A stretch of DNA of 35,013 nt, taken from assembly GCA_022823305.1 (NCBI GenBank), contig JAJDXK010000102.1, positions 1 through 35,013 on the forward strand, written 5' to 3'. The notes beneath the pieces are model-generated. The model had not been told where the DNA came from. It worked only from the letters and a program-made list of their open reading frames with translations, and ran no database searches. Positions 9,056 to 16,730 of this stretch are shown one piece after another (the first letter of the stretch is position 1; every line of letters starts with the position of its first letter). The stretch comes from Alphaproteobacteria bacterium. GTDB taxonomy: Bacteria; Pseudomonadota; Alphaproteobacteria; UBA828. Position numbers and translations under genes: made by a program.

Positions 9056-9103
9056 TCTCCCTCTCCTCCCCTCGGGGAGGAGAGGGCCGGGGTGAGGTGG
9101 GGG
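9056..9103 (+). repeat. Dispersed palindromic repeat, copy 1
   Basis: The stem CCCTCTCCTCCCC (9059-9071) pairs perfectly with GGGGAGGAGAGGG (9074-9086) across a two-base loop. The conserved flank CCGGGGTGAGGTGGGGG follows. A second copy in the same orientation, differing by one inserted G and one further base, is at 32219-32267. This is the form of a small dispersed (REP-like) repeat family. Confidence 0.85.
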
Positions 9104-9221
9104 CGGGCGCAATTCGGCGCGGCGTCGGTTGCAGAGGCGCAGACCGCGCCTGTACTAAGGAGCGCGCCAAAGCGCCGAACTCGGGCGCTTCGTGCGCGCC
9201 TGAAAGAGAGCGAGGCCGTCG

Positions 9222-10310
9222 ATGACGAAACCGGTCGGTGTAGGCTTCCTGGGCTCCCAGTTCGTGAGCGGCATCCACGCGCGCGCGCTGGTGCGCAACC
9301 CCCACGCGATGCTGATAGGCGTGGCCTCGCCGACGCCGGGCCACGCCGAGACCTTCGCCGGCACCTACGGCCTCGCCCATCACTGGACCGACCACCGCCC
9401 CCTGCTGGAGCGGGACGACATCGACATGGTGGCGATCGGCACGCCCAACGACACCCACTGCGCGCTGGTGCTGGACTGCGCAGCCGCCGGCAAGCACGTC
9501 GTGCTGGAGAAGCCGATGTGCCTGAGCCTCGCCGAGGCCGACAGCATGGTCTCCGCCTGCGCCGACGCCGGCGTGCTCTTCATGTACGCCGAGGAAATCT
9601 GCTTCGCGCCCAAGTACGTGCGCATGAAGTCGCTGCTGGATGCCGGCGCGCTCGGCACGCCCACCCTCATCAAGCAGTCGGAGAAGCACGACGGCCCGCA
9701 CGCCCCGCACTTCTGGGACGTGGACCGCGCCGGCGGCGGCGTGCTCGCCGACATGGGCTGCCACGGCATCGCCTTCGCCCGCTGGATGATGGACCGCGCG
9801 CCCATCCGGTCGGTCTACGCCCAGCTCTCGACCCAGGTGCACGGCGACAAGACGAGGGGCGAGGACAACGCGCTCTTGATCCTCGAGTTCGAGGGCGGCT
9901 GCCTCTTCCTCAACGAGACGAGCTGGACCAAGCCGGGCGGCATGGACGACCGGGCCGAGGTGCACGGCTCCGAGGGCGTCGCCTACGCCGACCTGCTGCA
10001 CGGCAACTCCATCGAGACCTATAGCCGCGGCGGCTACGACTACGCCGTGGAGAAGGCCGGCGGCACCCAGGGCTGGAGCTTCACCATCTACGAGGAGGAG
10101 TGGAACTACGGCTTCTGGGCCGAGTTCGACCACTTCGTGGACTGCGTGCAGAACGGCACCCGGCCGCTGGTGACCGGCGAGGATGCGCGCGCCGTGCAGG
10201 AGGTGCTCTTCGCGGCCTACGAATCCGCCCGCACCGGCGCCAGGGTGGCGCTCCCCTTCACGACCGACGCCGCCAAGCCCTGGGACCTGTGGCGGGGCGG
10301 CGCGGGCTGA
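9222..10310 (+). CDS. Gfo/Idh/MocA family NAD(P)-dependent oxidoreductase
   Basis: Sugar or polyol dehydrogenase of 362 residues. It has the N-terminal Rossmann fold (VGVGFLGSQFVSG, 5-17), the family EKP motif LEKPMCLSLAEA (95-106) and the C-terminal alpha/beta domain with GGGVLADMGCHGIAFARWMM, whose His corresponds to the usual catalytic position. The ATG has a GAGAGCGAGG ribosome site. It heads a plus-strand operon with the NagB/AgaI-like protein (18-base gap) and the ROK kinase, so its substrate is probably an (amino) sugar or sugar acid. The substrate cannot be read from sequence. Confidence 0.9.
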   Translation: MTKPVGVGFLGSQFVSGIHARALVRNPHAMLIGVASPTPGHAETFAGTYGLAHHWTDHRPLLERDDIDMVAIGTPNDTHCALVLDCAAAGKHVVLEKPMCLSLAEADSMVSACADAGVLFMYAEEICFAPKYVRMKSLLDAGALGTPTLIKQSEKHDGPHAPHFWDVDRAGGGVLADMGCHGIAFARWMMDRAPIRSVYAQLSTQVHGDKTRGEDNALLILEFEGGCLFLNETSWTKPGGMDDRAEVHGSEGVAYADLLHGNSIETYSRGGYDYAVEKAGGTQGWSFTIYEEEWNYGFWAEFDHFVDCVQNGTRPLVTGEDARAVQEVLFAAYESARTGARVALPFTTDAAKPWDLWRGGAG

Positions 10311-10328
10311 GGCCGGCGGGCTGAGGCG

Positions 10329-11051
10329 GTGCGCGTCACCGTCCTGCCGGACCGGGAGGCGCTGGATCGCGAGGCGGCGGCGCTGGTCCGGGAAGCGGCG
10401 GCCGAGAAGCCCGACCTCCTGATCTGCCTCGCGAGCGGGGAGACGCCGCGCGGTGCCTACGCGCTGCTCGCCGGCGCGCCGGAGCGTCTCGCGCGGGCGC
10501 GCTTCGTCCAGCTCGACGAGTGGGCCGGCCTCGGCCCGGGCGATGCGGCAAGCTGCGCCGCCTATCTCGAGAAGACCCTGCGCGGCCCCCTCGCGGTGCC
10601 GGATTCGCGCTGGCTCGGCTTTCGCGGCGACGCGCCCGACGCGGCCGCCGAGTGCCGCAGGGTGGCGGCCGCGCTGGAGGCCGCCGGGCCGATCGACCTC
10701 TGCATCCTCGGGCTCGGGCAGAACGGCCATCTCGCGCTGAACGAGCCGGCCGACAGCCTCGACCCCGCCTGCCACGTCGCCACGCTCGACGCGCGCTCCC
10801 GCACCCACCCGATGCTGGCGGAGACCGACCGGGAGGTGCGCGAGGGGCTCACCCTCGGCCTCGGCGACATCCTGCGCGCGCGGCGCGTCCTGCTGCTGGT
10901 CGCAGGTCGAGCCAAGCGGGAGCCGCTCGCGCGCCTCGCGGCCCGCCGCGTCTCGACGCGGCTCCCGGCCTCCTTCCTCTGGCTGCACGGCGACGCCCGC
11001 TGCCTCTGCGACCGCGAGGCCGCGGCCGGCACCGCGTTCGAGGACGCTTGA
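10329..11051 (+). CDS. Amino-sugar-phosphate isomerase/deaminase-like protein (NagB/AgaI group)
   Basis: Protein of 240 residues in the glucosamine/galactosamine-6-phosphate isomerase superfamily, which deaminates amino sugar phosphates to ketose phosphates plus ammonia. Visible motifs: CLASGETPRGAY (33-44, phosphate loop), LDEWAGL (62-68, catalytic Asp63) and GLGQNGHLALNEP (128-140, with His134 and Glu139). NagB has Asp where this has Asn132; Asn there is what I recall for AgaI, so galactosamine-6-phosphate is the more likely substrate type. The start is GTG, inferred because no ATG precedes the conserved N-terminus. It ends 2 bases before the ROK kinase. 6-phosphogluconolactonase is a less likely alternative. 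Confidence 0.78.
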   Translation: MRVTVLPDREALDREAAALVREAAAEKPDLLICLASGETPRGAYALLAGAPERLARARFVQLDEWAGLGPGDAASCAAYLEKTLRGPLAVPDSRWLGFRGDAPDAAAECRRVAAALEAAGPIDLCILGLGQNGHLALNEPADSLDPACHVATLDARSRTHPMLAETDREVREGLTLGLGDILRARRVLLLVAGRAKREPLARLAARRVSTRLPASFLWLHGDARCLCDREAAAGTAFEDA

Positions 11052-11053
11052 CC

Positions 11054-11965
11054 ATGAGCCGCGTCGCGCTCGGCGTCGATATCGGCGGTACCAAGATCGC
11101 GGTCGGCGCGATCGATTCGGCCGGCGCGATCCTGGCCCGGCAGACCATCGGCACCGAGGTCGAGGCGGGCTTCGACGCCGGGCTCGCGCGGCTGATCCGG
11201 GCCATCGACGCGACTCTCGCCGAGGCCGGCATCGACGCGGCGGCGCTCGCGGGCATCGGTCTCGGCTGCCCCGGCCCCTTCGACGAGACGAGCGGGCGGA
11301 TCGAGAACAGCTACACCCTCCCCGGCTGGGAGGGGAACGACATCGTGAGCCCGCTCGCCGCCCGCTACGGCACGCGCGCGCGCCTGGTCAACGACGCCGA
11401 CGCGGCGCTGCTCGGCGAGGCGCTGGCCGGCGCCGCGCGCGGCGCGCGCATCGCGCTGATGCTCACCATCGGCACCGGCATCGGCGGGGCGGTGCTGGTC
11501 GACGGCACGATCCTGCGCGGCGCGGCGGGCGAGCATCCCAAGATCGGCCACCTGATCGTCGACCCGGCGGGACCCGCCTGCTACTGCGGCGGCCGGGGCT
11601 GCCTGGAATCTCTGGCCGCCGGGCCGGCGCTCGCGCGTGCAGGCGCCGAGCACGGCTATGCCGATGCCGAGGCGGTCTTCGCCGCCGCTTCGGCCGGCGC
11701 CGCACCCGCCCAGGCCATCGTCGCCCGCGGCGCGGACGCGGTGGAGACGGGGATCTGGAGCCTGATCCACGTCTTCCTGCCGGAGGTGATCCTCTTCGGC
11801 GGCGGCATCGGCGAGCGGCATTTCGCGCTCTATCGGGAGGCGGCCGGGCGCGCCCTGGCGCGGGCCGTGCTCGCGCCCGAGGGGGCGATCCGCGTGGTCA
11901 AGGCGGCGCTCGGCAACGATGCCGGCATGGTGGGTGCCGCGGCGCTCATGCTCGACGGCGGCTGA
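11054..11965 (+). CDS. ROK family sugar kinase
   Basis: Kinase of 303 residues without the N-terminal helix-turn-helix of ROK repressors, so it is an enzyme of the glucokinase/N-acetylglucosamine/N-acetylmannosamine kinase type. It shows the phosphate-1 loop VDIGGTK (8-14), GLGCPGPFD, NDADAALLGE, TIGTGIGGA, the sugar-binding GEHPKIGH and the structural zinc motif CYCGGRGCLE. The ATG at 11054 is 2 bases after the isomerase stop. With the isomerase-like and oxidoreductase genes it suggests phosphorylation and entry of an amino sugar into glycolysis. Which hexose it uses is undetermined. Confidence 0.88.
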   Translation: MSRVALGVDIGGTKIAVGAIDSAGAILARQTIGTEVEAGFDAGLARLIRAIDATLAEAGIDAAALAGIGLGCPGPFDETSGRIENSYTLPGWEGNDIVSPLAARYGTRARLVNDADAALLGEALAGAARGARIALMLTIGTGIGGAVLVDGTILRGAAGEHPKIGHLIVDPAGPACYCGGRGCLESLAAGPALARAGAEHGYADAEAVFAAASAGAAPAQAIVARGADAVETGIWSLIHVFLPEVILFGGGIGERHFALYREAAGRALARAVLAPEGAIRVVKAALGNDAGMVGAAALMLDGG

Positions 11966-11970
11966 GGGCC

Positions 11971-11989
11971 GCCGGGTGGGACGCCCGGC
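11971..11989 (+). terminator. Weak hairpin after the sugar operon
   Basis: GCCGGG and CCCGGC form a 6-base stem with a 7-base loop directly after the ROK kinase stop. No T-run follows, so a Rho-independent terminator is doubtful. Confidence 0.3.
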
Positions 11990-12031
11990 CGATCCACGCT
12001 AGACTGCGCGCTCGCAGGCTTGGAGGGTCGC

Positions 12032-13678
12032 ATGGGCACCTCTTCGACGCGGGGCGCGAACGGCGGCGACAGCCGCTCCACGGCGACGCCCGATGTCGAT
12101 GCGGTCGTGGTCGGCGCCGGCTTCGCCGGGCTCTACATGCTCCATCTGCTGCGCGGGATGGGGCTCTCGGTGCGGGTCTTCGAGCGGGGCGGCGGGGTCG
12201 GCGGCACCTGGTACTGGAACCGCTATCCCGGCGCCCGCTGCGACACCGACAGCGTGGAATACTCCTACCAGTTCTCCGACGAGCTGCAGCAGGAGTGGCG
12301 CTGGACCGAGCGCTTCGCCACGCAGCCGGAGATCCTGCGCTATCTGGAGCATGTCACGGACCGCTTCGACCTGCGCCGCGACATCAGCTTCCGCACCACC
12401 GTCACAGAGGCCGCCTTCGACGAGGCCGAGGGCTGCTGGCGCATCGCCACCGACGATGGCGCCCGGCTCAGCGCGACCTATTGCGTCATGGCCACGGGCT
12501 GCCTCTCGGCCGTCAACCGGCCGGCCTTCGACGGCCTGGAGCGCTTCGAGGGCGCGTGGTACCACACCGGCGCCTGGCCCCACGAAGGGGTCTCGCTTGC
12601 GGGCAAGCGCGTCGGCATCGTCGGCACCGGCTCGTCGGCGATCCAGTCGATCCCGCTGATCGCGGCCGAAGCGCGTCACCTCACCGTCTTCCAGCGCCAG
12701 GCGAACTACACCGTGCCCGCCCGCAACGCGCCGCTCGACGAGGCGGAGTACGCAGACATCAGGGCTGCGTACGGGGAGCACAGACGCCGTGCGAAGGAGA
12801 CGCCCGCCGGCTGCTGGTGGGCGGTGAACCCGGAGACTGCGGAGGAAATGAGCCTCCCGGCGCGCGAGCGCGAGCTGGAGGAGCGCTGGCGGAAGGGCGG
12901 CCTCAGCATGTACGGCGTCTTCAACGACCTGCTGGTCAGCCCGGCGGCGAACGACGTCGCGACCGACTTCATCCGCAAGCAGATCCGCGCGCTGGTCCGG
13001 GATCCCGAGGTGGCGGCGCTGCTCTCCCCCGGCTCCTTCCTCGGCTGCAAGCGCATCTGCCTCGATACCGACTACTACGCCACCTTCAACCGGCCCAACG
13101 TCACGCTGGTCGATATCAGCGACGCGCCGATCGAGGAGATCACGCGCGGCGGGCTCCGCACCGGCGGCAGGGAGTACGAGTTCGACGCCATCGTCTTCGC
13201 CATCGGCTTCGACGCGATGACCGGGCCGCTGCTGCGTGTCGACATCCGCGGCAGGGAGGGGCGGCCGCTGGGGGCGAAGTGGGCGGACGGCCCCAGCACC
13301 TATCTCGGTATCGCCATCGAGGGCTTCCCCAACCTCTTCACCGTCACCGGGCCGACCAGCCCTTCGGTGCTGACCAACATGGTCCCTGCCATCGAGCAGC
13401 ACGTGGAGTGGATCGCCGACTGCATTGCCCATGCGCGCCGCTCGGACCGCCCGTGCATCGAGGCCACGCGCGAGGCGGAGGAGGACTGGATGGCCCATCA
13501 CGAGGAGGTCGCGGCCGGCACCGTCTTTCCCGCCTGCAACTCCTGGTACGTCGGCGCCAATGTCGCCGGCAAGCCGCGCCGGGTGATGCCCTATACCGGC
13601 GGCTTCCCCGACTACGTCAAGAAGTGCGACGCGGTCGCCGCCAGCGACTACGAGGGGTTCTCGCTGAGCGCCGGGTGA
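12032..13678 (+). CDS. Baeyer-Villiger-type flavin monooxygenase
   Basis: Class B FAD/NADPH monooxygenase of 548 residues, the family that turns ketones into esters or lactones. It has the FAD Rossmann motif VVVGAGFAG (25-33), GGTWYWNRYPGARCD (57-71), the Baeyer-Villiger fingerprint FEGAWYHTGAWP (172-183, FxGxxxHxxxWP) and the NADPH Rossmann motif GIVGTGSSA (195-203). The ATG at 12032 has GGAGGG at 12022-12027; a TTG four codons upstream is rejected because it overlaps that site. It is preceded by a possible -10 CTAGAC at 11999-12004. No esterase or ketone pathway gene is adjacent, so the substrate (cyclic ketone, acetone or steroid) is open. Confidence 0.93.
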   Translation: MGTSSTRGANGGDSRSTATPDVDAVVVGAGFAGLYMLHLLRGMGLSVRVFERGGGVGGTWYWNRYPGARCDTDSVEYSYQFSDELQQEWRWTERFATQPEILRYLEHVTDRFDLRRDISFRTTVTEAAFDEAEGCWRIATDDGARLSATYCVMATGCLSAVNRPAFDGLERFEGAWYHTGAWPHEGVSLAGKRVGIVGTGSSAIQSIPLIAAEARHLTVFQRQANYTVPARNAPLDEAEYADIRAAYGEHRRRAKETPAGCWWAVNPETAEEMSLPARERELEERWRKGGLSMYGVFNDLLVSPAANDVATDFIRKQIRALVRDPEVAALLSPGSFLGCKRICLDTDYYATFNRPNVTLVDISDAPIEEITRGGLRTGGREYEFDAIVFAIGFDAMTGPLLRVDIRGREGRPLGAKWADGPSTYLGIAIEGFPNLFTVTGPTSPSVLTNMVPAIEQHVEWIADCIAHARRSDRPCIEATREAEEDWMAHHEEVAAGTVFPACNSWYVGANVAGKPRRVMPYTGGFPDYVKKCDAVAASDYEGFSLSAG

Positions 13679-13688
13679 GCGGCGCGCG

Positions 13689-14138
13689 TCAGGCGGCCTG
13701 GGGCTCCCCGTCGCAGCCGGGCGGCGGCTGGCAGGGCTCGGTGCCCATGTCGGCGGGTACGGAGATCTCGATCAGGTCGAAGGTGTCCGAGGTCGCGATC
13801 TCGTTGTGCGGCGTCCCGCCCGGGATGTAGAGCGAATCGCCCTCCTCGATGCGGATGGTCTCGTCGGCGAAGGCGAGGTCGATCCAGCCGCTCAGCATGT
13901 AGACGATCTGGCCTTCGCAGATATGCGTGTGCCAGCCGGTGGGGCGCGTGAGACCCGCCTTGGCCGAGGTGATCTGGGCGCGGATCACACCGCCGCTCGC
14001 CGCGGTCACGCCGAGGTCGCGGTACTTGAGGAAGTCGCGCCGCCCTTGCACGAAGGTGGGGTCGTCCTTCCTCACCAGGGTGAACGCCGGCTGCCGCTCG
14101 GCCTGGCGTGCCGCCGCTGCCGTCCGGGCCTCGGTCAT
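13689..14138 (-). CDS. Cupin domain protein
   Basis: Single-domain cupin of 149 residues. Motif 1 is GWHTHICEG (68-76, metal-binding His70, His72 and probably Glu75) and motif 2 is GDSLYIPGGTPHN (100-112, with His111). The fold binds a metal and may be an enzyme or a sensor; the DNA-binding part of a regulator is absent. The ATG at 14138 has a strong GGAGGG ribosome site, which is why the long open frame further upstream is not used. It follows the lyase-like gene after 94 bases on the same strand, and ends 10 bases from the convergent monooxygenase. Function not recognised. Confidence 0.82.
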   Translation of the reverse strand: MTEARTAAAARQAERQPAFTLVRKDDPTFVQGRRDFLKYRDLGVTAASGGVIRAQITSAKAGLTRPTGWHTHICEGQIVYMLSGWIDLAFADETIRIEEGDSLYIPGGTPHNEIATSDTFDLIEISVPADMGTEPCQPPPGCDGEPQAA

Positions 14139-14232
14139 GGCGCTCCCTCCTCTCCGCCGGGGGCTCGTGTGCGCATGGTAGGAAGCGGCGCCGGGGCTGA
14201 CAAGCCGCCCGCGAGCGCCCGCCCGGAGCAGG

Positions 14233-15684
14233 TCACGAGGGATAGATCGCGCGGCGCAGGGCGTCCGCGATCGCTCCCACCGCGGGGCCCATCGCCCGGC
14301 CTTCAGCCGGATCGGGAACCAACGCCCGCAACGCGGCCGCGAAGCCGGCGAGGGGCGGCGGTGCGGGCCGCCCGGCGACGTCGAGCGCGCGCAGCGCGAT
14401 GGGCACGAGGCTGGCGAGCGCCATGTCGAGACAGCGGCCGGCGCGGTCCTGCTTGGTCCACGCCAGGAACACCGGGCTCGCCACGTCGTTCTGGCCGAAG
14501 CCGCCCGATTCGCTGCCCGGCAGCAGCGTCGCCTGGGCGTAGAGGCGCGCCTCCTCCTCGTAGCCGGTCTGGGCCATGGGCAGGCAACCCAGGTAGGTGC
14601 GCGGGGCGTCGGCCTCGATGTCGAGCGCGGCGAGCTGATCGGGAAGCAGCGAGACCTTGCCGTCGAGCAGCTTCGCGCCCTGCCGCTCGGCAAGTACACA
14701 GAGGTTGGCGCAGGCGGCACAGAGCGCGTCCATGGCGAGCACCGCGTGGGGGTTGTGATAGCCGCCGTTGGTGACGAAGCGGCCGAAGGGATGGTCGTCG
14801 TCGGCGCCCTCGGCCCACACCGGGTTGTCGCTTACGGCCTGGAGCGATTCCGCGGCGACCTCGGCGGCGAGCGTCGCCGCGCGGCGGGCCTGGCCCAGCA
14901 TGCGCGGCAGGATGCGGTAGCTGACGGGCGCCTGGTAGGGGCGCCGCTCCCCGCCGTGGCCGCCGCCCACCAGGGCGCGCAGGCGCTCCAGCGCCCAGCG
15001 GTCGTGGGGGTTGTTCCAGTAGTCGCCGAGCACGGGGTCGAGGTGGTCGAGCGGCGCGTTGAAGGCCTCGAAGGAGAGCGCGAAGACCCGCGCCGCCGCC
15101 TCGAGCCGGCCTTCGGCGACGAGCGCGGCATCGGCGACGAGGCCCGTGGCCGCCGGCGAGCCGTTGACCAGGCCCATCACGTCCTTGATCGCGGGCTGCG
15201 CCGCTTCCGCGAGCGCCGAGAAGAGATGGCTCAGCGACAGGATCTCGCCGGCGCCGCCCTGGCCCTGCGCAGGCACCACGGGCATCTCGTCCGCGTCCAG
15301 CATGGCGGCGACGCGCCGGGCGATCTCCGGCGAGACCGCGGCGTGCCCCTCCACGAAGTTGGTCAGACGCGCGAGCACGATGGCGCGGACAACGCGCCCG
15401 GGCAGCGGATCGCCCCACGCAGTCGCGATCCGGGCTGGCGACCGGCCGGCCCAGCGCGCGCGCTGCTCGGGCGTCAGCTGGCGGTGGGCGAGCTGGCCCG
15501 GACCCGTGGTCACACCGTAGATGGTGACGTCGGGGTCGTGCGCGATGATCTTCTCCAGGCGCTCGCGCCCGCGCTCCATGGCGGCGAGCGCGCCCGGGCC
15601 GAGCTCGACCCCCTCGCCCTCCCAGGCCACGCGCCGGGCGGCTTCCAGCGTGAGATCGGCGCGAGAGTCCACGAGTACCGTCAT
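14233..15684 (-). CDS. Aromatic amino acid lyase (HAL/PAL) family homologue lacking the MIO serine
   Basis: Protein of 483 residues with the overall HAL/PAL layout: YGVTTGPG (56-63, family YGxNTGFG), VPAQGQGGAG then EILSLSH (137-153), NGSPAATG (174-181), YQAPVSYR (250-257, family QDxYSxR) and SDNPVW (285-290). Known lyases cyclise Ala-Ser-Gly to the MIO cofactor. Here the aligned triplet is Gly144-Ala145-Gly146 (codons GGC GCC GGC), so the canonical MIO cannot form. Tyr56 and Asn174 are kept, but the Tyr in QDPYS is Val and the family Glu before D-H-V-S is Asn399. The ATG at 15684 has AGAGGA. It may be a non-MIO enzyme or a binding protein. It shares strand with the cupin and the lipoprotein. 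Confidence 0.8.
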   Translation of the reverse strand: MTVLVDSRADLTLEAARRVAWEGEGVELGPGALAAMERGRERLEKIIAHDPDVTIYGVTTGPGQLAHRQLTPEQRARWAGRSPARIATAWGDPLPGRVVRAIVLARLTNFVEGHAAVSPEIARRVAAMLDADEMPVVPAQGQGGAGEILSLSHLFSALAEAAQPAIKDVMGLVNGSPAATGLVADAALVAEGRLEAAARVFALSFEAFNAPLDHLDPVLGDYWNNPHDRWALERLRALVGGGHGGERRPYQAPVSYRILPRMLGQARRAATLAAEVAAESLQAVSDNPVWAEGADDDHPFGRFVTNGGYHNPHAVLAMDALCAACANLCVLAERQGAKLLDGKVSLLPDQLAALDIEADAPRTYLGCLPMAQTGYEEEARLYAQATLLPGSESGGFGQNDVASPVFLAWTKQDRAGRCLDMALASLVPIALRALDVAGRPAPPPLAGFAAALRALVPDPAEGRAMGPAVGAIADALRRAIYPS

Positions 15685-15752
15685 GATCCAGTCCTCTATC
15701 CGACGGACCGCGTGACTTTGTCGGGGGAGTCGGCGGCCGGGAGTGCCGCGCT

Positions 15753-16355
15753 CTACCGTACCTTGCGGCGCGAGTCCTCGAGCTGGTCCGGGGTGTACTG
15801 GATGCCGACGAGGGTCTCGTACGCGATGCCCGGCTCGCCCGGCCCGAGCGGAATCCACTGCACGATCTCCTCCACCGCCTGGACGCGGTTCCCGGTGCCG
15901 GCGAAGACGACCTCGACGGAGAAGACCTCCTTGGCGACGATCTGCCGGCTCGCATCGGTGAGCGCGACGAAGTAGGGCACGTTCACCCTGTCGGTCCGGG
16001 CCGCCGGTCCGCGCGTCACGTGGATCGGCAGGGCGAATTCCACCATGACGCCGCCACCCTCCTCCTCGTCGACATCGTAGTCGCAGTCGCCGCTCGCCCC
16101 GTGCAGCTCGATCTCGAAGGCCACGTCGGAGAGATCGCGCCCCGGCCCGTCGCCGTAGAGCGTGAGCGCGCGCGCCTGCTGCAGCACGCTGACGCGGGGG
16201 CAGGGCGGCGGGTCTTCGGAAGCGAAGGGGTTGCAGCCGGCGAGCGCCACCAGCACGGCCGCGCCGAGCAGGGCGCAGGCCGCGCGCGCCGGGCCGCGCC
16301 GTCGCGAAGACGGCCCGCTGCCAAGTGCCCGTGTGGCAGAGGAGCGCGCGCTCAG
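15753..16355 (-). CDS. Putative lipoprotein, start uncertain
   Basis: Unrecognised protein of about 200 residues. A basic stretch (SSRRRGPARA) is followed by a hydrophobic core and the lipobox ALAGC; the mature Cys is residue 41 if the start is at 16355. The Cys is followed by NPFASED, so by the usual +2 rule it would go to the outer membrane. The mature part contains an acidic patch (DYDVDEEEGGG) and a beta-rich C-terminal domain; no known domain was recognised. There is no ATG, GTG or TTG between the CDGSH stop and the signal peptide; CTG at 16353-16355 overlaps that stop as CTGA. It lies 68 bases upstream of the lyase-like gene on the same strand. Confidence 0.68.
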   Translation of the reverse strand: MSARSSATRALGSGPSSRRRGPARAACALLGAAVLVALAGCNPFASEDPPPCPRVSVLQQARALTLYGDGPGRDLSDVAFEIELHGASGDCDYDVDEEEGGGVMVEFALPIHVTRGPAARTDRVNVPYFVALTDASRQIVAKEVFSVEVVFAGTGNRVQAVEEIVQWIPLGPGEPGIAYETLVGIQYTPDQLEDSRRKVR

Positions 16356-16591
16356 AGCGTGTTGTGCGTGCCGTCGCAGTGCGGCTTGCTCCCGGTCCGC
16401 TTGCAGCCGCAGAGCCACGCGGTCTCGCTCTTCTCGGCGGCGAAGGCGATCGGCAGGATGTCGGTGGTCTTGTGCGAGCCGTCGCAGAAGGGCTGCTTGG
16501 CGCTCAGGCCGCAGGCGCACCAGAAGTATTTCTTCCCGGCGACGAGCTCGATTTCGTAGGGTTCCGCCTGGGCGACGACGGGTTCGCTCAT
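16352..16591 (-). CDS. Double CDGSH iron-sulfur protein
   Basis: Small protein of 79 residues with two CDGSH zinc-finger-type motifs, each binding a [2Fe-2S] cluster by three Cys and one His. Motif 1: Cys25, Cys27, Cys36 and His40 (PFCDGSH); motif 2: Cys61, Cys63, Cys72 and His76 (PHCDGTH). This matches the bacterial mitoNEET/Miner2-like group, redox or Fe-S handling proteins. No transmembrane segment is seen. It diverges from cysK (139-base spacer) and its stop overlaps the proposed start of the lipoprotein gene. Confidence 0.92.
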   Translation of the reverse strand: MSEPVVAQAEPYEIELVAGKKYFWCACGLSAKQPFCDGSHKTTDILPIAFAAEKSETAWLCGCKRTGSKPHCDGTHNTL

Positions 16592-16668
16592 GGTGGGCTG
16601 CCTTGTCAGTGTGCAGGGCCGGATCGAACGCTCTCACATTAGCGGCGCGCCCTGCGGCGGACAAGACC

Positions 16669-16697
16669 GTGACATTCGTGAGAAATCCGGGCTAGGG
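16669..16697 (+). promoter_or_regulatory. Candidate promoter for the cysK operon
   Basis: GTGACA (16669-16674) and CTAGGG (16692-16697) are separated by 17 bases. The -35 matches consensus 5/6; the -10 fits the CTA-type boxes seen upstream of other genes here. GGGGGAG at 16713-16719 precedes the ATG at 16731. Confidence 0.4.
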
Positions 16698-16730
16698 TGC
16701 GCCGCCTTCGTCGGGGGAGCACGAGCCGCC

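Noticed and set aside
12020..12031. TTG start four codons before the monooxygenase ATG
   Set aside because: It sits on the GGAGGG ribosome site that serves the ATG at 12032.
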